From Euryodendron excelsum (Eukaryota > Streptophyta > Magnoliopsida > Ericales > Pentaphylacaceae): a stretch of DNA of 64,000 nucleotides. Each line of letters opens with the position of its first letter. Position 1 is the stretch's first letter. A program made the position numbers and the translations under genes. A model generated the notes under the pieces. It saw nothing but the letters and a program-made list of their open reading frames with translations. It was not told where the DNA came from and did no database searches. Below are positions 12,901 through 25,439 of the stretch, in pieces. The stretch spans positions 9,727,001 through 9,791,000 of the forward strand of contig CM065378.1 of assembly GCA_033060915.1 (NCBI GenBank), written 5' to 3'.

Positions 12901-13550
12901 GAGTTGGAAAACCAACTACGCTATTTAAGGGTTTTGAGAATTCATTAAAAATTAATTATTTTTTTTATATCGACAGAAACTGAGTTCAATATACTTTTGT
13001 GCACTCTAGAATTATAAAAAAATAAAAAATACCCAAATTACTCGAGCTCAATTAGAGCGACACAAATTAAATTTAAACACATTTTTAAACTAAATAAATT
13101 TTAAACTCAAACTTAAACAACCCACTAATCAGCTCATTTACAGCCTTGTTCCATCACTTATTAAACAAGAACATAGCTTCCAAAACAAGTCTATCAGAAT
13201 GTTAAGCTCATGAAAAAGGAAATACAAGTTTAAAAGTAAGTCCATCTTGAGGTTGAGCTTATGACCCTTTTCATGAACTCTTCTTTTAATTTGTCTATCT
13301 ACCATAATACACGTGTTCTTTCTCCGATTATTGCAAAGCAATTGCCAAATCAAATCTCCAAGTGATGAATTTTCTAGTTGCCCCTCGGCAACATACTCAA
13401 TGGAGAAGCAATTCCTTCTTACAAATTACAAGTAGCTTCTGATATGGATCAGATAAAATGGTAATATATCCGAACCTTTCTAGGAACAAAACCTAATAAG
13501 CTCCCAATACCAATGTTCGTACTATAATTATATAACAAACTTATAGTAAT
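9910..13550. other. intergenic, one MITE, no gene seen
   Basis: AT-rich spacer between the Mutator-like element and the 3' end of the HDDC2 gene. Apart from the small inverted-repeat element at 12167-12344 nothing was identified; the reading frames are short and not protein-like. Confidence 0.5.
12167..12344. mobile_element. small MITE with about 40-bp TIRs
   Basis: The left end TTTAATTTTGATACACTATT is complementary to the right end, which contains TAGTGTATCAAAATTAAA. The match extends inward across the TTTTTACATA/TATGTAAAAA segments. At about 178 bases and non-coding, it is a typical MITE; the target duplication was not resolved. Confidence 0.65.
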
Positions 13551-13832
13551 ACTACACCATCTGACAATATGCAAGACATTGGGATATAATACCCCCTTTA
13601 TGCTGGAGTTCTAATAGTTCAACAGCTTTGGTCCTTCTGTAAAGGATGAACGAATCCTTGTCATGATTGCTGTCAGATAGAACATTGGTTATTCTTTCAC
13701 ATTTTTGGACTAGAAAAATGGTGACTGAGGAAGACGGGGCTGGGTGAGAGCGCAGAACATGCATGGGTTTGAAGTCAAAAAGATTTGGCTAGGCCCAACC
13801 AAGAAATGTAAGAACTTCCGACTGGAGTAGAG
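13551..13832 (-). other. probable HDDC2 3' UTR region
   Basis: The 280 bases after the HDDC2 stop are less AT-rich than the spacer beyond. A 70-codon open frame here resembles no known protein. Read as 3' untranslated sequence by position only. Confidence 0.35.
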
Positions 13833-16800
13833 TCAATTGTGCCTGTTTGCCAACCTTGAATTTCTCCTGGAATTGATCTCGGCTGCCCAACTCTTTCCTA
13901 TTTCAGTTTGAAATTTCCCTGTAAAACAAAGGAAAACACAAAACATGAGCTATTTGGTAGGTATGGAAGGAAGCTTAGAAAATGTCAGCAGTCTCTGTTA
14001 TCAAGGTTACCTGCTGTTGAAAGGAAAAACTCATCCAGCACTTTCCCATGCTCTGCTACCTCGTCATAACACAAAACAAGAGTAATCACATAGTTCACGA
14101 GTGCTAAATTTAGATAATCAGTAATCTAAACTTCTGACAACATAATGCGGCAAACAAGAAAGGCCCTGATATGTTGTTATCTTTAACAAAAAGTAAAAAA
14201 AAAAAGAAAACAAAAACGAAAAAGAAAAAGAACTAGCATCGTTTCTTTTGTTTGAAAGGCAGAAATCTTTGATCAAACTCTTAAATTAGGACACCCATGT
14301 CAATGAATGGAGCAGTAGGCAGGCAAAAGATATGGTCATTGATAAGATTAAACCAGATTCCAAATGGTGATAATTTTCTTTACGACACATCTCAAAATAA
14401 ACGTTACACCCAGAAAATCCTACACAAACACATCAAGTGAATATTGTAGATGGTGCAAAAGCTACAAAAAGAATCAACTACACAAGACAGAGAGAAATTA
14501 GATTTCGATTAAAATATTTACTTATAAATGACATTGGAATAGTTTTATCTTTCTTCAGATGCTCTCTCTCTCTCTCTCACTCCAATATCATTTATAAACA
14601 ATATTGGAATAGTTTTACCTTTCATGAGAGAGAAAATCTGAAAAAAAATGTAAAAATATTCCAATATCCTTTATAAGATATCATGAATACTGTGTTACCA
14701 AGACGAGACCACAGAGCAAAAATATTACCATAGCCTTCCCAGTGCCTAGACCACAGAACCTCCATTAATATTCTAGATTCAAATGCTGAATCTCGTATTA
14801 GAAAAATTGTGAATAATATTTCCATAGCAAAATCAACTGAGATCAGATCAATGAAAAAATAAATGCATCAATACTCAACCAATAATTATGTTTAATGCAT
14901 TATGACAGGACAAAGAAACAGAGGCCAGTTGTGTTTAAAGGTTTGCAGTTTGCCCTAATAATTTCAAATCTGAAACCATATTGGGTGGTGTAAAATTCTA
15001 AACAACTGAATCAAAATATGGGATGGCATTTACTTAAAATATTGGATGGCATTCAATTAATTCAGTATTTAGTAATCAGGATGCCAAAACATAAACAAAT
15101 AAAACATTATAGCCCACATATCAGAGAAATTAATTATATAGGAGTACATTCATATAACCATTTGACAGACCAAAAACTTACCCATTTCATATTCCAATGC
15201 TTGCAGAATCATTTCCACCTGGAGAAGTATAAAAATAGGTTAGACGGCATACTAAACCTTCATTATGAGAGAGCAGAGCTTAGGGATTTGTAGTCTATAA
15301 ACATGTTGTAGTCTATAAATAAGTATACACATGCAATATTTAAACGCAAACATCACGTTACAGGTAAAAAAGATCAGGGCAGTCCTAGTTCATATAAAAG
15401 GGTAAAATTCAATAAGCATATTAAATAAATTACTTAATTCCAATCTGTGAAAACCAAGCCCAAGAAGTAAAAAAGAAAAAAATAATTCTCTCTCATATGT
15501 TGAAATGCAGTTCAAAAGCCTGCAAAGCTGATTCCAATTTGCATTCGAGGCATATCTGTATGGAGAAGGGATGAAATGTGAACGCCATAAGATATCTCTA
15601 GTATCTGCTGAGAGTCCAATTTAACATGTAAAGAGAACAAACTACTGGTGAGGTGAAGTTTTAAGATTTGGCAAGGTGACTCTGTACGGCAGCAACTGTC
15701 TGTGAAAGGAAATGGACATATCGTCCAACTTGCAACCTGCCATCTTTCTGATTACTGTAAATTTCAAGTGTCCCTTATGGAAAGGTCATCCTAAATCACA
15801 TCAATCATAATCTTAACAGAAACATAATATAGGATTAAGTCTCAATAGAGATTCAGCACATGGTGAAATGCACAGGTGCAGAATATCATGACTAAAGATC
15901 AATATATAATGTGAGGTAACATACCAGTGGAAGAGTGTTTCAAAATGCTAAGCCTATTTGGAATGTAAGAATATTTGGAATGTCAAATGATGTTAGTAGC
16001 TACGCACTTTGTCAAAATCTTTCACAAGATTGGCCTCGATGGAAGAATTATTTTCATACTCTGCCCATAGTTCTTTGATCTCTTCAGCTGCAAACAACAG
16101 ACGTTTAATTACAACTAAATTTGATGCCAACGAACTAAACGTGTAAACAGTCCAAGATATCAAGTTTTATAGAGTACCCCTCATCCCATCACCAAGAACT
16201 TTGCACATTTCATTTAAAGCTGCCTTCTCTCGTCTGCTCTTTTCTTCTTTAGGAACACCATCAGATGGTGTTATATCTCCAACAATTGCTACAAAAGTCA
16301 ACATGTATCTCATACTCCAAACCCCGAAACCAAAAATGCACAGGTTACTTTTTCAAAATAAGATAGCACAAGTTGCCAACAGATAAAAGTGATGCATAGA
16401 AAATGAATTAAATAGTGTTATAAGCCCGTATGCTGCAAAAGATTCACTAAAAAAAAATTGTAGATCTTTGATAGACTTCCAACAATATAAGTTTGCTGTA
16501 CCAATCTTGGGTTTTGTGCAGGGATTAAAAGAAAAAGTGAAATCCAGAATGGGGAAAACAAGCATATGTAAGAAGTCCTCCCACCATACTTGCCAAAACA
16601 GCAAGTAAACAGAAATTGGAATAAATGAGGAAAAAGGTAGATAATGTCAAGCACTGCACTGGCAGGTGTTCATGGTATGACTCTCAGAAGAAGAAAGCAC
16701 TGCATTTTAAAGTTTGAAAGAATTTAGCTCCTTCCACTGAAGCAGTTCAAACACTTCATTAATTCTGAAATGCATTACGTTCGAGGGTCTTCGGCTTAAT

Positions 16801-19800
16801 CCTACTAATATATATACTGAAGTCATCTTAACTGACATGAAAGTGTAGAACAATATGAAACATAGACTACACTGAATGATGTGAAAACTGATGTGCTATG
16901 GTACAACTGTAGATACTTGACACTGAATAAAGATTAAATCAAAAGAGGAAAACATCATCTCCAAAATCAAGAAGGGAAACAAGGAACAAAAAGAAGAACT
17001 TAGTTACATCATAAGTTGATAACAATCCACCTAAAACCAACCTCAACCTCACCAGAAACTTAAGCTTCACTCATCATTTAAAAAATAATGGTTAAACCAT
17101 AGAAGATATAATGTTCAAAACCTGACCCTTCTAGAACTCTTGAATGAAGCAACAAAATATCCATCTTATCTTAATGAACTTAGCCTCGGAAAATGACAAT
17201 TTTCAACTTGAGTTATTGAGAACATCATAAAATAGACTCAAAGAGATACCTTCTGCAATATCATGCACAATCGCTATCTTGATACACCTGTTTGAATTAG
17301 AAAAATAAGCCGAAAAATTCAATTAGGTAACTGACCTCAAAAGCACTTGAATAACGAATAAGAGTTACGAGAATCATATAATGGCAAAATGGTGGACTCA
17401 ATAAGCATGAAGGAAACCTACAAAAGCTTTGATACTGACAGTGGGAGGGCAGACATGGCAGATCTTACTTGAATTAGGTCAGCTAGAATTAGACACCAAC
17501 CTTTTACTTTGCTGTCAGCTTTAACCCCAACTTAAGGTGATTAAACAGCACCTTGATAAAAGTTTCTCCAGGTATAGGCTTAGGTAAAACAGTTTCATCT
17601 ACCTTGACCCAACATACACCTTAACGATTTTATATACGTAACTTTTAAATACACCAAATCAGATCCCTTGAGTTTGTCACTTATGAATTAAGAATAAAAA
17701 GGTGAGAATGTCATTCATGGCTTTTCCCCCTCTTATAAATGTTAAAACCAAAAGGAGCCTGAACCATGAGAGCAACACAAAGCAGGAGCGGACCTGATCA
17801 TTTCACCCTTTTCTCTATCCCTTTCTCTCTCTCTCTCATCCACTTTTCTTTCAAAAAATATTGTTCTGGCAGTACCACTCATGAAATCCTTCTTAACAGG
17901 TATCCTCTGTTCTTTCTTTCTTTTTAAAATTTTTTTCCATTTCTGTTTGACAAATAAGTGACACATTAATTCCCCAACCTGGATCAAAACCCTTTATCTC
18001 CTCCTTTGGAAGTGGCGGGAGATACTACTCAAGTTAGCAGATGGCAGTAGAAATTCTTTCCACCAAAGTTATTCTACTTACAAACTTTAATTGACACCAT
18101 AATTCCATAGCGCTAGAAACTAAAAACCCTACATGGATGGTTACAGATTTCTAAATTTGATAAGGGTGCTTTTTTTATATACAATTTAGATTACTTCACT
18201 TACTATGAATATGGCTAAGTTGTTTACTTAGTCAAGCTAACCCAATGGGATTCTATTGGCACAAGGACCAAAAATATAGAATCAAGACTGGTCAACGTGG
18301 ACATTCAAGGCAGGTCAGTCAAAGCCCAACTCTGAGTACAAGGTGTGGTCAGGGTTCGACTACACAGCCACAAATTCAGACTTTTGGAGCTCTTAGTGTA
18401 GAAGGAATATTGCTGCCAGTCTACCAAGTAATATATGCCATCTTCAGATCTCGACAATCTCACCTTTAAAGCCTTGATAGGAAGTTATTTTTCCTGTTGG
18501 AAAGCAAGTTACCATGGTCCGCCAGTGCCAAAATTTTGATTATGCCTCTTTCACAATTATATAATTATTCAAATTATTATACAGAAAATGAGTCAAAACC
18601 AATGTGCATATACTGTAAAACTAAGGGATATTGGGGAGGGTGGGGGCAGAGGGGGTGGGAGGAAAGGAGGTGGTTTTAGTAAAACTATAAAGTGTATTGC
18701 AAAGGAGGTTGGTATGGTTTTTTGATTCAGAAGAGAAGTGGATTAATGGAGTCAAACATTATAACCAAGTTATCTCCAATCTGTATGCAATTACTATCTA
18801 TTTTGCCTGAAAATTCAACTTAAAGCTCTATAAATCAATGTCATCACTAAAAAAAAGGAGAGAGAAGAGTCCTCAAACAAAAGTAGGAAGCTCTATGCTC
18901 TTAGTACAGTATGCATAAGGATTTGAAGGGTAATAATTAAACACGCAATTCAATCAGGCAGTCAAATGTTTCCCTAAACACATACTTGTAATAAAGCATG
19001 CTTGTCCATTTTGTTGGGACAGACGAACTCACAAGATAACAGGAAGGTGTAGCAAAAATAAAAATTATTTACTCAACACATAATCAAATAGAATGTCCTA
19101 TTCGCTAGCTAGGAATAAAGAGCATAAGTCTTCATTAATTTGACCAAAGCCTACCTTTCCCTGTTCACACCAGGAAGGTCACCAGTGATTAATGCCATCA
19201 ATGCCATGCGATACATATGATCAGCAATAGACTCAGGACCGTTTATCCCATGATTGATCCATCCCTTCCTCTTTGTGGTCTACAAAATGGAGAGAGAGAT
19301 AATACTATGAACAGAACAATAGAATCCTCCAAACAATGAATGCTTCACAGAAAACTATAATAATTTTGGCTTCTGAATGATAGATACAAAGAACTAAAAG
19401 ATGAAAGTAACAGAACTCAAAATACCATGACCATGCACTTAAAGAAATCAATAAATAAGAAAGGAATATATATTCAACTCAACTAAGCCTTTTCCCAATT
19501 ACTTGGGGTAGGTTACTTCAACATGGATTCTAATTCGTGATTCTGCTCTATCAAACGGCCATAGTCTCAATTAAACTGCAATATAACATGTCTTTTTTTT
19601 ATTATCTCAACCTAAGTTAATTTTGGTCTCTTTCGTCCCCAATCGTTGGATCCTTGAAGCAGCCTTCAAACGACGTATAAATCACAGGGTAAGCTTAGAG
19701 AAATGTTCATTTGTTGAGATACTGGATGCTTACCGAAAGAGGGGAATTGCACATAAGAAAAGGGAGAATCTTCATGGACTGGCTTCCACCAATCGTGTGG

Positions 19801-22282
19801 ATAATATCACTCTTCCTACTCGGGACACTTAAATATGTCGTAGGAGTCCAAACCATTATAATTGACTTTTTCTCATTTTCCCAAAGTAGCATTTCAGATA
19901 TCCAAATTTAGTCCTATTTGTCTTAAACCCTTTTGATTCTAAAGCTTCTTTCCAAAGTTCTGGTTTAGCATTTACTCGTACTTTTGTTTCATCCACTAAA
20001 ACATCCCTTCAGTAAATAGCTTACACCATGGTATCTCATCTTGAATATCTCCAGTTAATTCATCCACAACTAACGTAAAAAGATAATAGCTTGATGCCAG
20101 ATTCCTAATGTAAACCTACGATGATAGGAAAATTACTAGTTCTTCCTATGGTCATCCTCTCTACGGTCATAGCTCCATTATATATGTCTTGCATCATTTC
20201 AATAAATCTATTAGTAATGCCTTCAATTTTCATAACTCGGGATATTAAATCTCTAGGAACTCCATCATAGGCTTTCTCCATGTCTATTAAAAGCATATGA
20301 AAATATTTCTTATTTTCACTACATTTTGAATATACTCATTCCACTATCAATTATCTTTACAAAATGGAGGTTTCCCTCTCGGCTCCTCAAGAATCTGTTT
20401 TGCTATTATTTTAACATATTTGTCTATCTCATTCTACATTACATTTGTCTAATCTTCTAAATCCCAATATGACTTTAACATTTTATCTTTAAACAATTCT
20501 ATTTTCTCCCCTCTTAAATTCCATCACCTATTCTTGAGCTTCTAATATCTTTCTTTTTCTCAACTGTCTTTAGTATTCAAATCTAGAACGGCTAACTTAT
20601 GTTGAGAAGTTAAACTCTCTTGATATCGCCTTATAACTTTAAAGCTTCTTGGATGCACAAATTGATTGTATCAGGATCCCACTTTCACTAGTTGTTTTGC
20701 AAAATTAATTTCATTTGCATAAGACTTTATTAGAAATGAGTTCCAATTAGCACCCTTATTCATATTGACAAACTAAGGTGGTAGATCAATCTTTCCAAGT
20801 TACCCTAGAAAATGAACTAATAGATTAAACATTGTTGCTATGATGGCCTGAGTGTTGGTACAACACTTCCTAGAACTCTATACGAGGAGCTATGAAAGTC
20901 AAAGTTGTTCTATGCAGCGTTTCATGGTCTCTTCTAAATTTGTGAAGTACCTGTGTGACATGGGACACTTGATACTTGACTAAGGTATAGGATATGTGTC
21001 TAACATGTCCAGTCTGACATATGCCTAACAAATATCTATAAATAGTAGAGCTTACTATGAAACTATGCGCAAGATCCCCATTGTAGGCATAAAAACTATA
21101 TTTTAGTTTGTAAACTCCATTTACCCAAAATAAATTAAAATAATAGGTAAAAAATATGAAATATAGAAGTGTCCCAGCATCTTTGGGAATGACAAGTAGA
21201 TGAATCCGACACTTACCCGCACCCAAAACATATACCATCTAACATAGGCTTCTGAGTTACAAACTAATGTCATCATCACAATACTTGATTAGTTCTTGAA
21301 GATCAAGGGATGAAAAGGTACACTGACTCCCAATGAAATGAAAAGGAAACAGGAATCAGGATATGTCTCTCCTTACAACCTTGTCATCAACTTTTTGTAG
21401 ATCTCCCTCAATGCTAAAAAATTTCAAACTGGTACTTCGGCTAATCACAAATCAGCATTACCAAATGGAACTAAAACCACTCGATATTACATGTTTCTTT
21501 CTTAAAGAAGGAGATGGACGACAAATTCTATCATCAGAAGAATTTCTTCTGGCCTGCATCATGGCACCATAAGACCTCAATAGACTAGCCATTCTAAACC
21601 AAAAGATGTTTAAGCAATGTAATTGAACGGCACCGAAGATGCAGAGAATGCAACTCAGGCACAGTATGAGACCTTTGGTTGCATTTGCACGCTGTTAATC
21701 TTAACCGATTGTGTCTCCAAATTTTATCACCATATCACACAACCCAAGTACTGGAAACGCCCCTCATAACATCTCTCAATTACAACAAAAAAAATGTCCA
21801 ATCTCAAACCATCAATCTGCTATAAAAAAAGCAACACGTACACTCAAGTACAGATCATACACAGAATCATGTAGAATCAATGCAATTAAATCAATGATCA
21901 GGCATGCAGAATCAAATGAAGTGAAATCATCAGAGACTCATGCAATCAAACCAATCTGTCATATTTATAGACATACCTTAAGGCGATGACACAATGTGAG
22001 GAAATCTATGGCCGACGAAGACGACGAAGCTTCTGTACCATCCGAATGAGTAGCTATCTTGGGCCCTGACCCAGATTCGAACCCATCAACATTCGAGACG
22101 GCTGAGAAGTTGCCGGAGTCCGAACTGGGGTTCTGGGCACGGACCGAAACGAGCCTCGGACTCGGAGGCTCATTGAATAAGGCAAGGTTGAACGAGGTAC
22201 GCTGGAAAAGGTGAGGGGCACAACGGTTCAGTGGGAGAGAAGAGTGAGAGGTTGAGGAGAGAGAAGAGGGATTAGCTGCCAT
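13833..22282 (-). CDS. HDDC2: HD-domain 5'-deoxynucleotidase HDDC2 homologue, plastid-targeted
   Basis: Metal-dependent phosphohydrolase of the YfbR/HDDC2 family, which removes phosphate from deoxynucleoside 5'-monophosphates. Eight exons join in frame to 274 residues: 22282-21977, 19279-19155, 17287-17250, 16288-16178, 16087-16008, 15218-15182, 14052-14011, 13918-13833 (stop TGA 13835-13833). All introns are GT-AG. Metal ligands fit His123 (ADHMYRMAL), His152-Asp153 (AIVHDIAE) and Asp219 (VKDFDKVEM); the [14 protein letters not shown] motif follows the HD pair. The first 60-70 residues ([20 protein letters not shown]) are rich in Ser and basic residues and almost without acids, as in a chloroplast transit peptide; targeting is inferred. 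The start is the first ATG of the exon. Intron 1 (2.7 kb) carries a LINE remnant. The gene looks intact. Confidence 0.93.
14510..14692. mobile_element. inverted-repeat MITE in HDDC2 intron 7
   Basis: Segments TATAAATGACATTGGAATAG, CCAATATCATTTATAAA, AATATTGGAATAGTTTTAC and TATTCCAATATCCTTTATAA form a repeated inverted series around a CT run. This fits a foldback or two-copy MITE inside the intron. Precise ends are uncertain. Confidence 0.45.
19466..20830 (-). mobile_element. RTE-type LINE remnant in HDDC2 intron 1
   Basis: On the minus strand a frame at 20296-20105 reads [18 protein letters not shown] followed by a stretch ending FPIIVGLH. This is the reverse-transcriptase segment around the first catalytic Asp of plant RTE-clade LINEs. 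The 3' side ends near 19466 with GGCTTAGTTGAGTTGAATAT, a common 3' tail of this group. Frameshifts and stops break the remainder, and the 5' part and most of the polymerase are missing. It lies in the same orientation as the host gene and is presumably spliced out. Confidence 0.75.
20870..21240. repeat. possible degraded repeat in HDDC2 intron 1
   Basis: Contains GTGACATGGGACACTTGATA and TGTCTAACATGTCC-like motifs recalling the GTGTC/GGACAC stretch at about 1590-1990. No clear ends; the link is weak. Confidence 0.25.
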
Positions 22283-22745
22283 TGCTGTTGAGAGAGAGAA
22301 AGATTAGAATTGAAAACAGTTTTGCTTTCTTTGATTCTGTTTCTTAGTTCTGGCAAAAGGGCCCTTTGGCGTCGTAAATTGTGGGTCTTGAAGACGAGAG
22401 AAAAGAGGGTGGGTCTCTCTTCTTGTCTTTGTGGTGAGTATTTAGAGAGAAAGCGTGGCGAGAAACATTAGAAATAAGGGTATATGCTTCAAATTGCACT
22501 TATACCCTGTTTAGAACTTGTGGAAGGAAAAGAGGAAGAAAGGGAGAGGAAAAGAGGCAGAAATTATTATAAAATTGGCTTTCTTCTGTTTAGTTTTGTC
22601 AAAGAATGAAAAAAAAAAAAAAAAAAGTAGAAGGTACCATATTTGAAATTCAAAACAAACAGGAAGTAAAATTATAAAATAATTATTAAAAAAGAAACAG
22701 ATAGAAAGTGAGAAGACCTTTCTTTCCGTTCCTCTTAAATTAGTA
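22283..22745 (-). promoter_or_regulatory. HDDC2 promoter and 5' UTR region
   Basis: Upstream of the ATG, on the minus strand, lies a CT-rich leader (CTTTCTCTCTCTCAACAGC next to the start). No convincing TATA box was found, which is common for housekeeping plant genes. Confidence 0.35.
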
Positions 22746-22977
22746 GGGTCTGTTTGGAAGTGCTGTCAGTTTTTATTTTTTGTTGTCTGTTTCTATTTTT
22801 TGCTTTTTTTTTTGTTTTTTATAGTCTAATGATGACATTTATAGGTTACCATTCAGCTAAAAGTACTATATCAATATTTTAGAATCAAAAAATTCATTTA
22901 TTTTAGTGTTTTTTTTATGTTTTTATTTTTGAAAAAATAAAAAATAAAAACAAAAAACAAAAACCAAACACACCCCC
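22746..22977. mobile_element. Tourist-like MITE (family A, copy 1)
   Basis: Begins GGGTCTGTTTGGAAGTGCTG and ends CAAACACACCCCC, with inverted terminal repeats and a possible GTA duplication (22743-22745 and 22978-22980). The terminal 25 bases are identical, in reverse orientation, to the right end of the element at 59970-60198, so the two are the same family. The interior is a TTTTTATTTT/AAAATAAAAA foldback. Confidence 0.75.
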
Positions 22978-23989
22978 GTAACTTTCCTTCTTTTCCGTTT
23001 CTTTTATCAAGTTTCAAACAAGCTGTCAAGATTGGTTATGCACCCAATTTCGTTCAGCTCAACAAAATTTAGACCATAGTTATCACAAAGTGGCGAATCC
23101 ACCATAATTTTCAATAATAAGACAAAATTTACATTGAATCACACACTAAATTATCTCACAATTAAAAGAAGTTAAAAAATAAAAACTTAAATATTTTTTT
23201 AATATTTGCATATTTAATTTACAAATGGCCCTATATGAAAATTTGTAATCATGAGAGTAACAATATGACACCTACGAACTTGGTCTTGGATATGAGGATC
23301 ATAATCTGTAACTCCATGTAGTAGCCTTAGCCTTGGATTTGCAGTAAGATCTGACAATTTGTAAAGCCCCAACATTTTTAATATATATATATATATATTT
23401 TAATTGGTTGTTTTAGAATTTTAAGCATAATTGGGACTTGTTGAGTTAATTATAACAAATTAGTTTAAGATAGTGGGTGTGTAAATGATTTTTTTTTTTT
23501 TAAGACAAATTAGCTTGTCTTATATGAATCTATGTATGTATATATGTATATATAGATTGTAAGCACCCTATTTTTGACTGCTCGGCAGTTTACACTTCAC
23601 CTAGACTTGTTTTCAAGTCATTGTGGGCATATTCCAATCGAAATCAATTTTCGAAGTCTAAATCCCGTCTATCCATCGTTTCGCGGGCCCACCAAGCCTA
23701 AATAGAGGCAAAATGACCAAAATGCCCTTAGAGGCATTGTCCTTTTCTTTCCAATCCCTCTCTCGAGACAGTTTATTCCTCGAGACGGTCCGAGTAGCGA
23801 AAATACTCACAAAACCGTTAGAGTAGCGGAAATACTTACAAATAGGTCGATATAGGGAATTGCCAACAAACCCCTGTGTCACGACGACCGCCGTTAAAGT
23901 GGCGGAAACACTCAAAACCCAGGTCAACACCAGTGTCTGTTAGCCCACTTCGGTGAAAAATGACCAAACTGTCCTTTGGACCTTTTCCG

Positions 23990-24515
23990 AGACTTTCCAG
24001 TCAAGATAACCATTTTGCCCCTAGGCATCCGAACGTCTCGGGAACCACACTGGCTCTGGGTATCAAACCGGTAATTTTTCGAGAATACTTTTTATAGTAT
24101 TTTCAACCTTCCTTTACCTTTCCGGATCATTCCGAGTCAGTTTCGGCCAACCCGGTACAAAATGACCGTTTTGCCCTTGGTGGGCCAGTCTTCTTTTTCA
24201 ACCACACCAGCTCTGGGTATCAAACCGGTAACCTTGGGAGAATGCTTCTTATAGTATTCTCGACCTCCTTGTACTTTTTCGGATCATTCCGAGTCAGTTC
24301 CGGCCAACTCGGTGCGAAATGACCGTTTTGCCCCTGGTGGGCCGGTCTCCTTTTCCGACCACGCCGGCTCTGGAAATCAAACCGGCAACCTCTGGGAATA
24401 TTCTGAATAATGTTTTCAGATCCCAAGTCTTCTTCCAGGACAGTCCTAGTTTGTCTCGGCAGTTTCCCAGTCCGATTGACCGTTTTGCCCTTAAAGGCTC
24501 GGTCAATCTTTCCGA
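23990..24515. repeat. 157-bp tandem repeat, about three copies, in the 4.8-kb LTR
   Basis: The marker CTCTGG followed by ATCAAACCGG recurs at 24054, 24211 and 24368, exactly 157 bases apart. Each copy also carries TTCCGAGTCAGTT and GACCGTTTTGCCC. The third copy is more diverged in its second half. Confidence 0.85.
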
Positions 24516-25439
24516 CACATTTTGTCCTCACTTTTCAAGTCAAATACCTCTAGGACACTATTTTAAGCGTTCCTACTCCTTTCCGGCCTTCCGGGCCATT
24601 CCCGGCTCCTTCAAATCATTCCCGGACTTTCTGGAGTCACTCCTAGTAAAGCCAGACTAAAGATTGCATGGTAATCACTAGTACAGGCACCCAAATCTAG
24701 TCAAAGATACATTGCTTGCCGACTTTAATAGTTTCCTAATTGGCTGGCGCCACTAGTAGTGGCACCAAGCCAATATTTGGCTTGGAGTGGCGCTAGAAGG
24801 AATTTTGGCCTTGCGCCACTGTAACAGGCGTCAGGTTTGTCCAACTTCTATAAATACAGAGCCTCTTTCAACGTAAAAGGGGTCTGCAAATTGAATCTAA
24901 AAATCTTATATTTCGATATACAGAGCTCGAGCACCTCCTAAACCCTAGCCTCCCTAGGTTTCCAAACCCTAGCCACTCTACACAAACCCTAGCCCCCTAT
25001 ACACTTATACACTCCCCCATACACTCATACACTAGCCTTCAACCATCCTTTGAAGACTTGAAGAGCTGCCATCTAAAGCTTGAAGACAATCCTTGAAGGT
25101 CGGAGAAGAAGATCAAGACGAAGACCGAAGATTGAAGACTGCATGGCGCGCAAAATAAACAAGACATACGGTAGGCTCCTTATTTAAATTTTCGCACTTC
25201 CCCCCTCTCTCTTCTCTCTCCTAACCCACTTGGGTTTTCTCTATTTTACTCCCCCATCTCTTTCCCGCCCTTTCTTTGCATGCTTGAAACAAGGGAATTC
25301 CCGGTCCATGTGTAGGATTGGGCTATTAGAGAGTCACCGTGTCGGGGGCTTTCTTCTAGTCTAACCAAAGACCACGTGGGTCCGGCCCCTTTGATTATGT
25401 GGTAAAGCCTTAACCTTGTATGTTCACGACCCCAAATTG

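Noticed and set aside
24040..24520. Evenly spaced repeats that might suggest a CRISPR array
   Set aside because: Head-to-tail 157-bp tandem units without unique spacers, inside a plant LTR.
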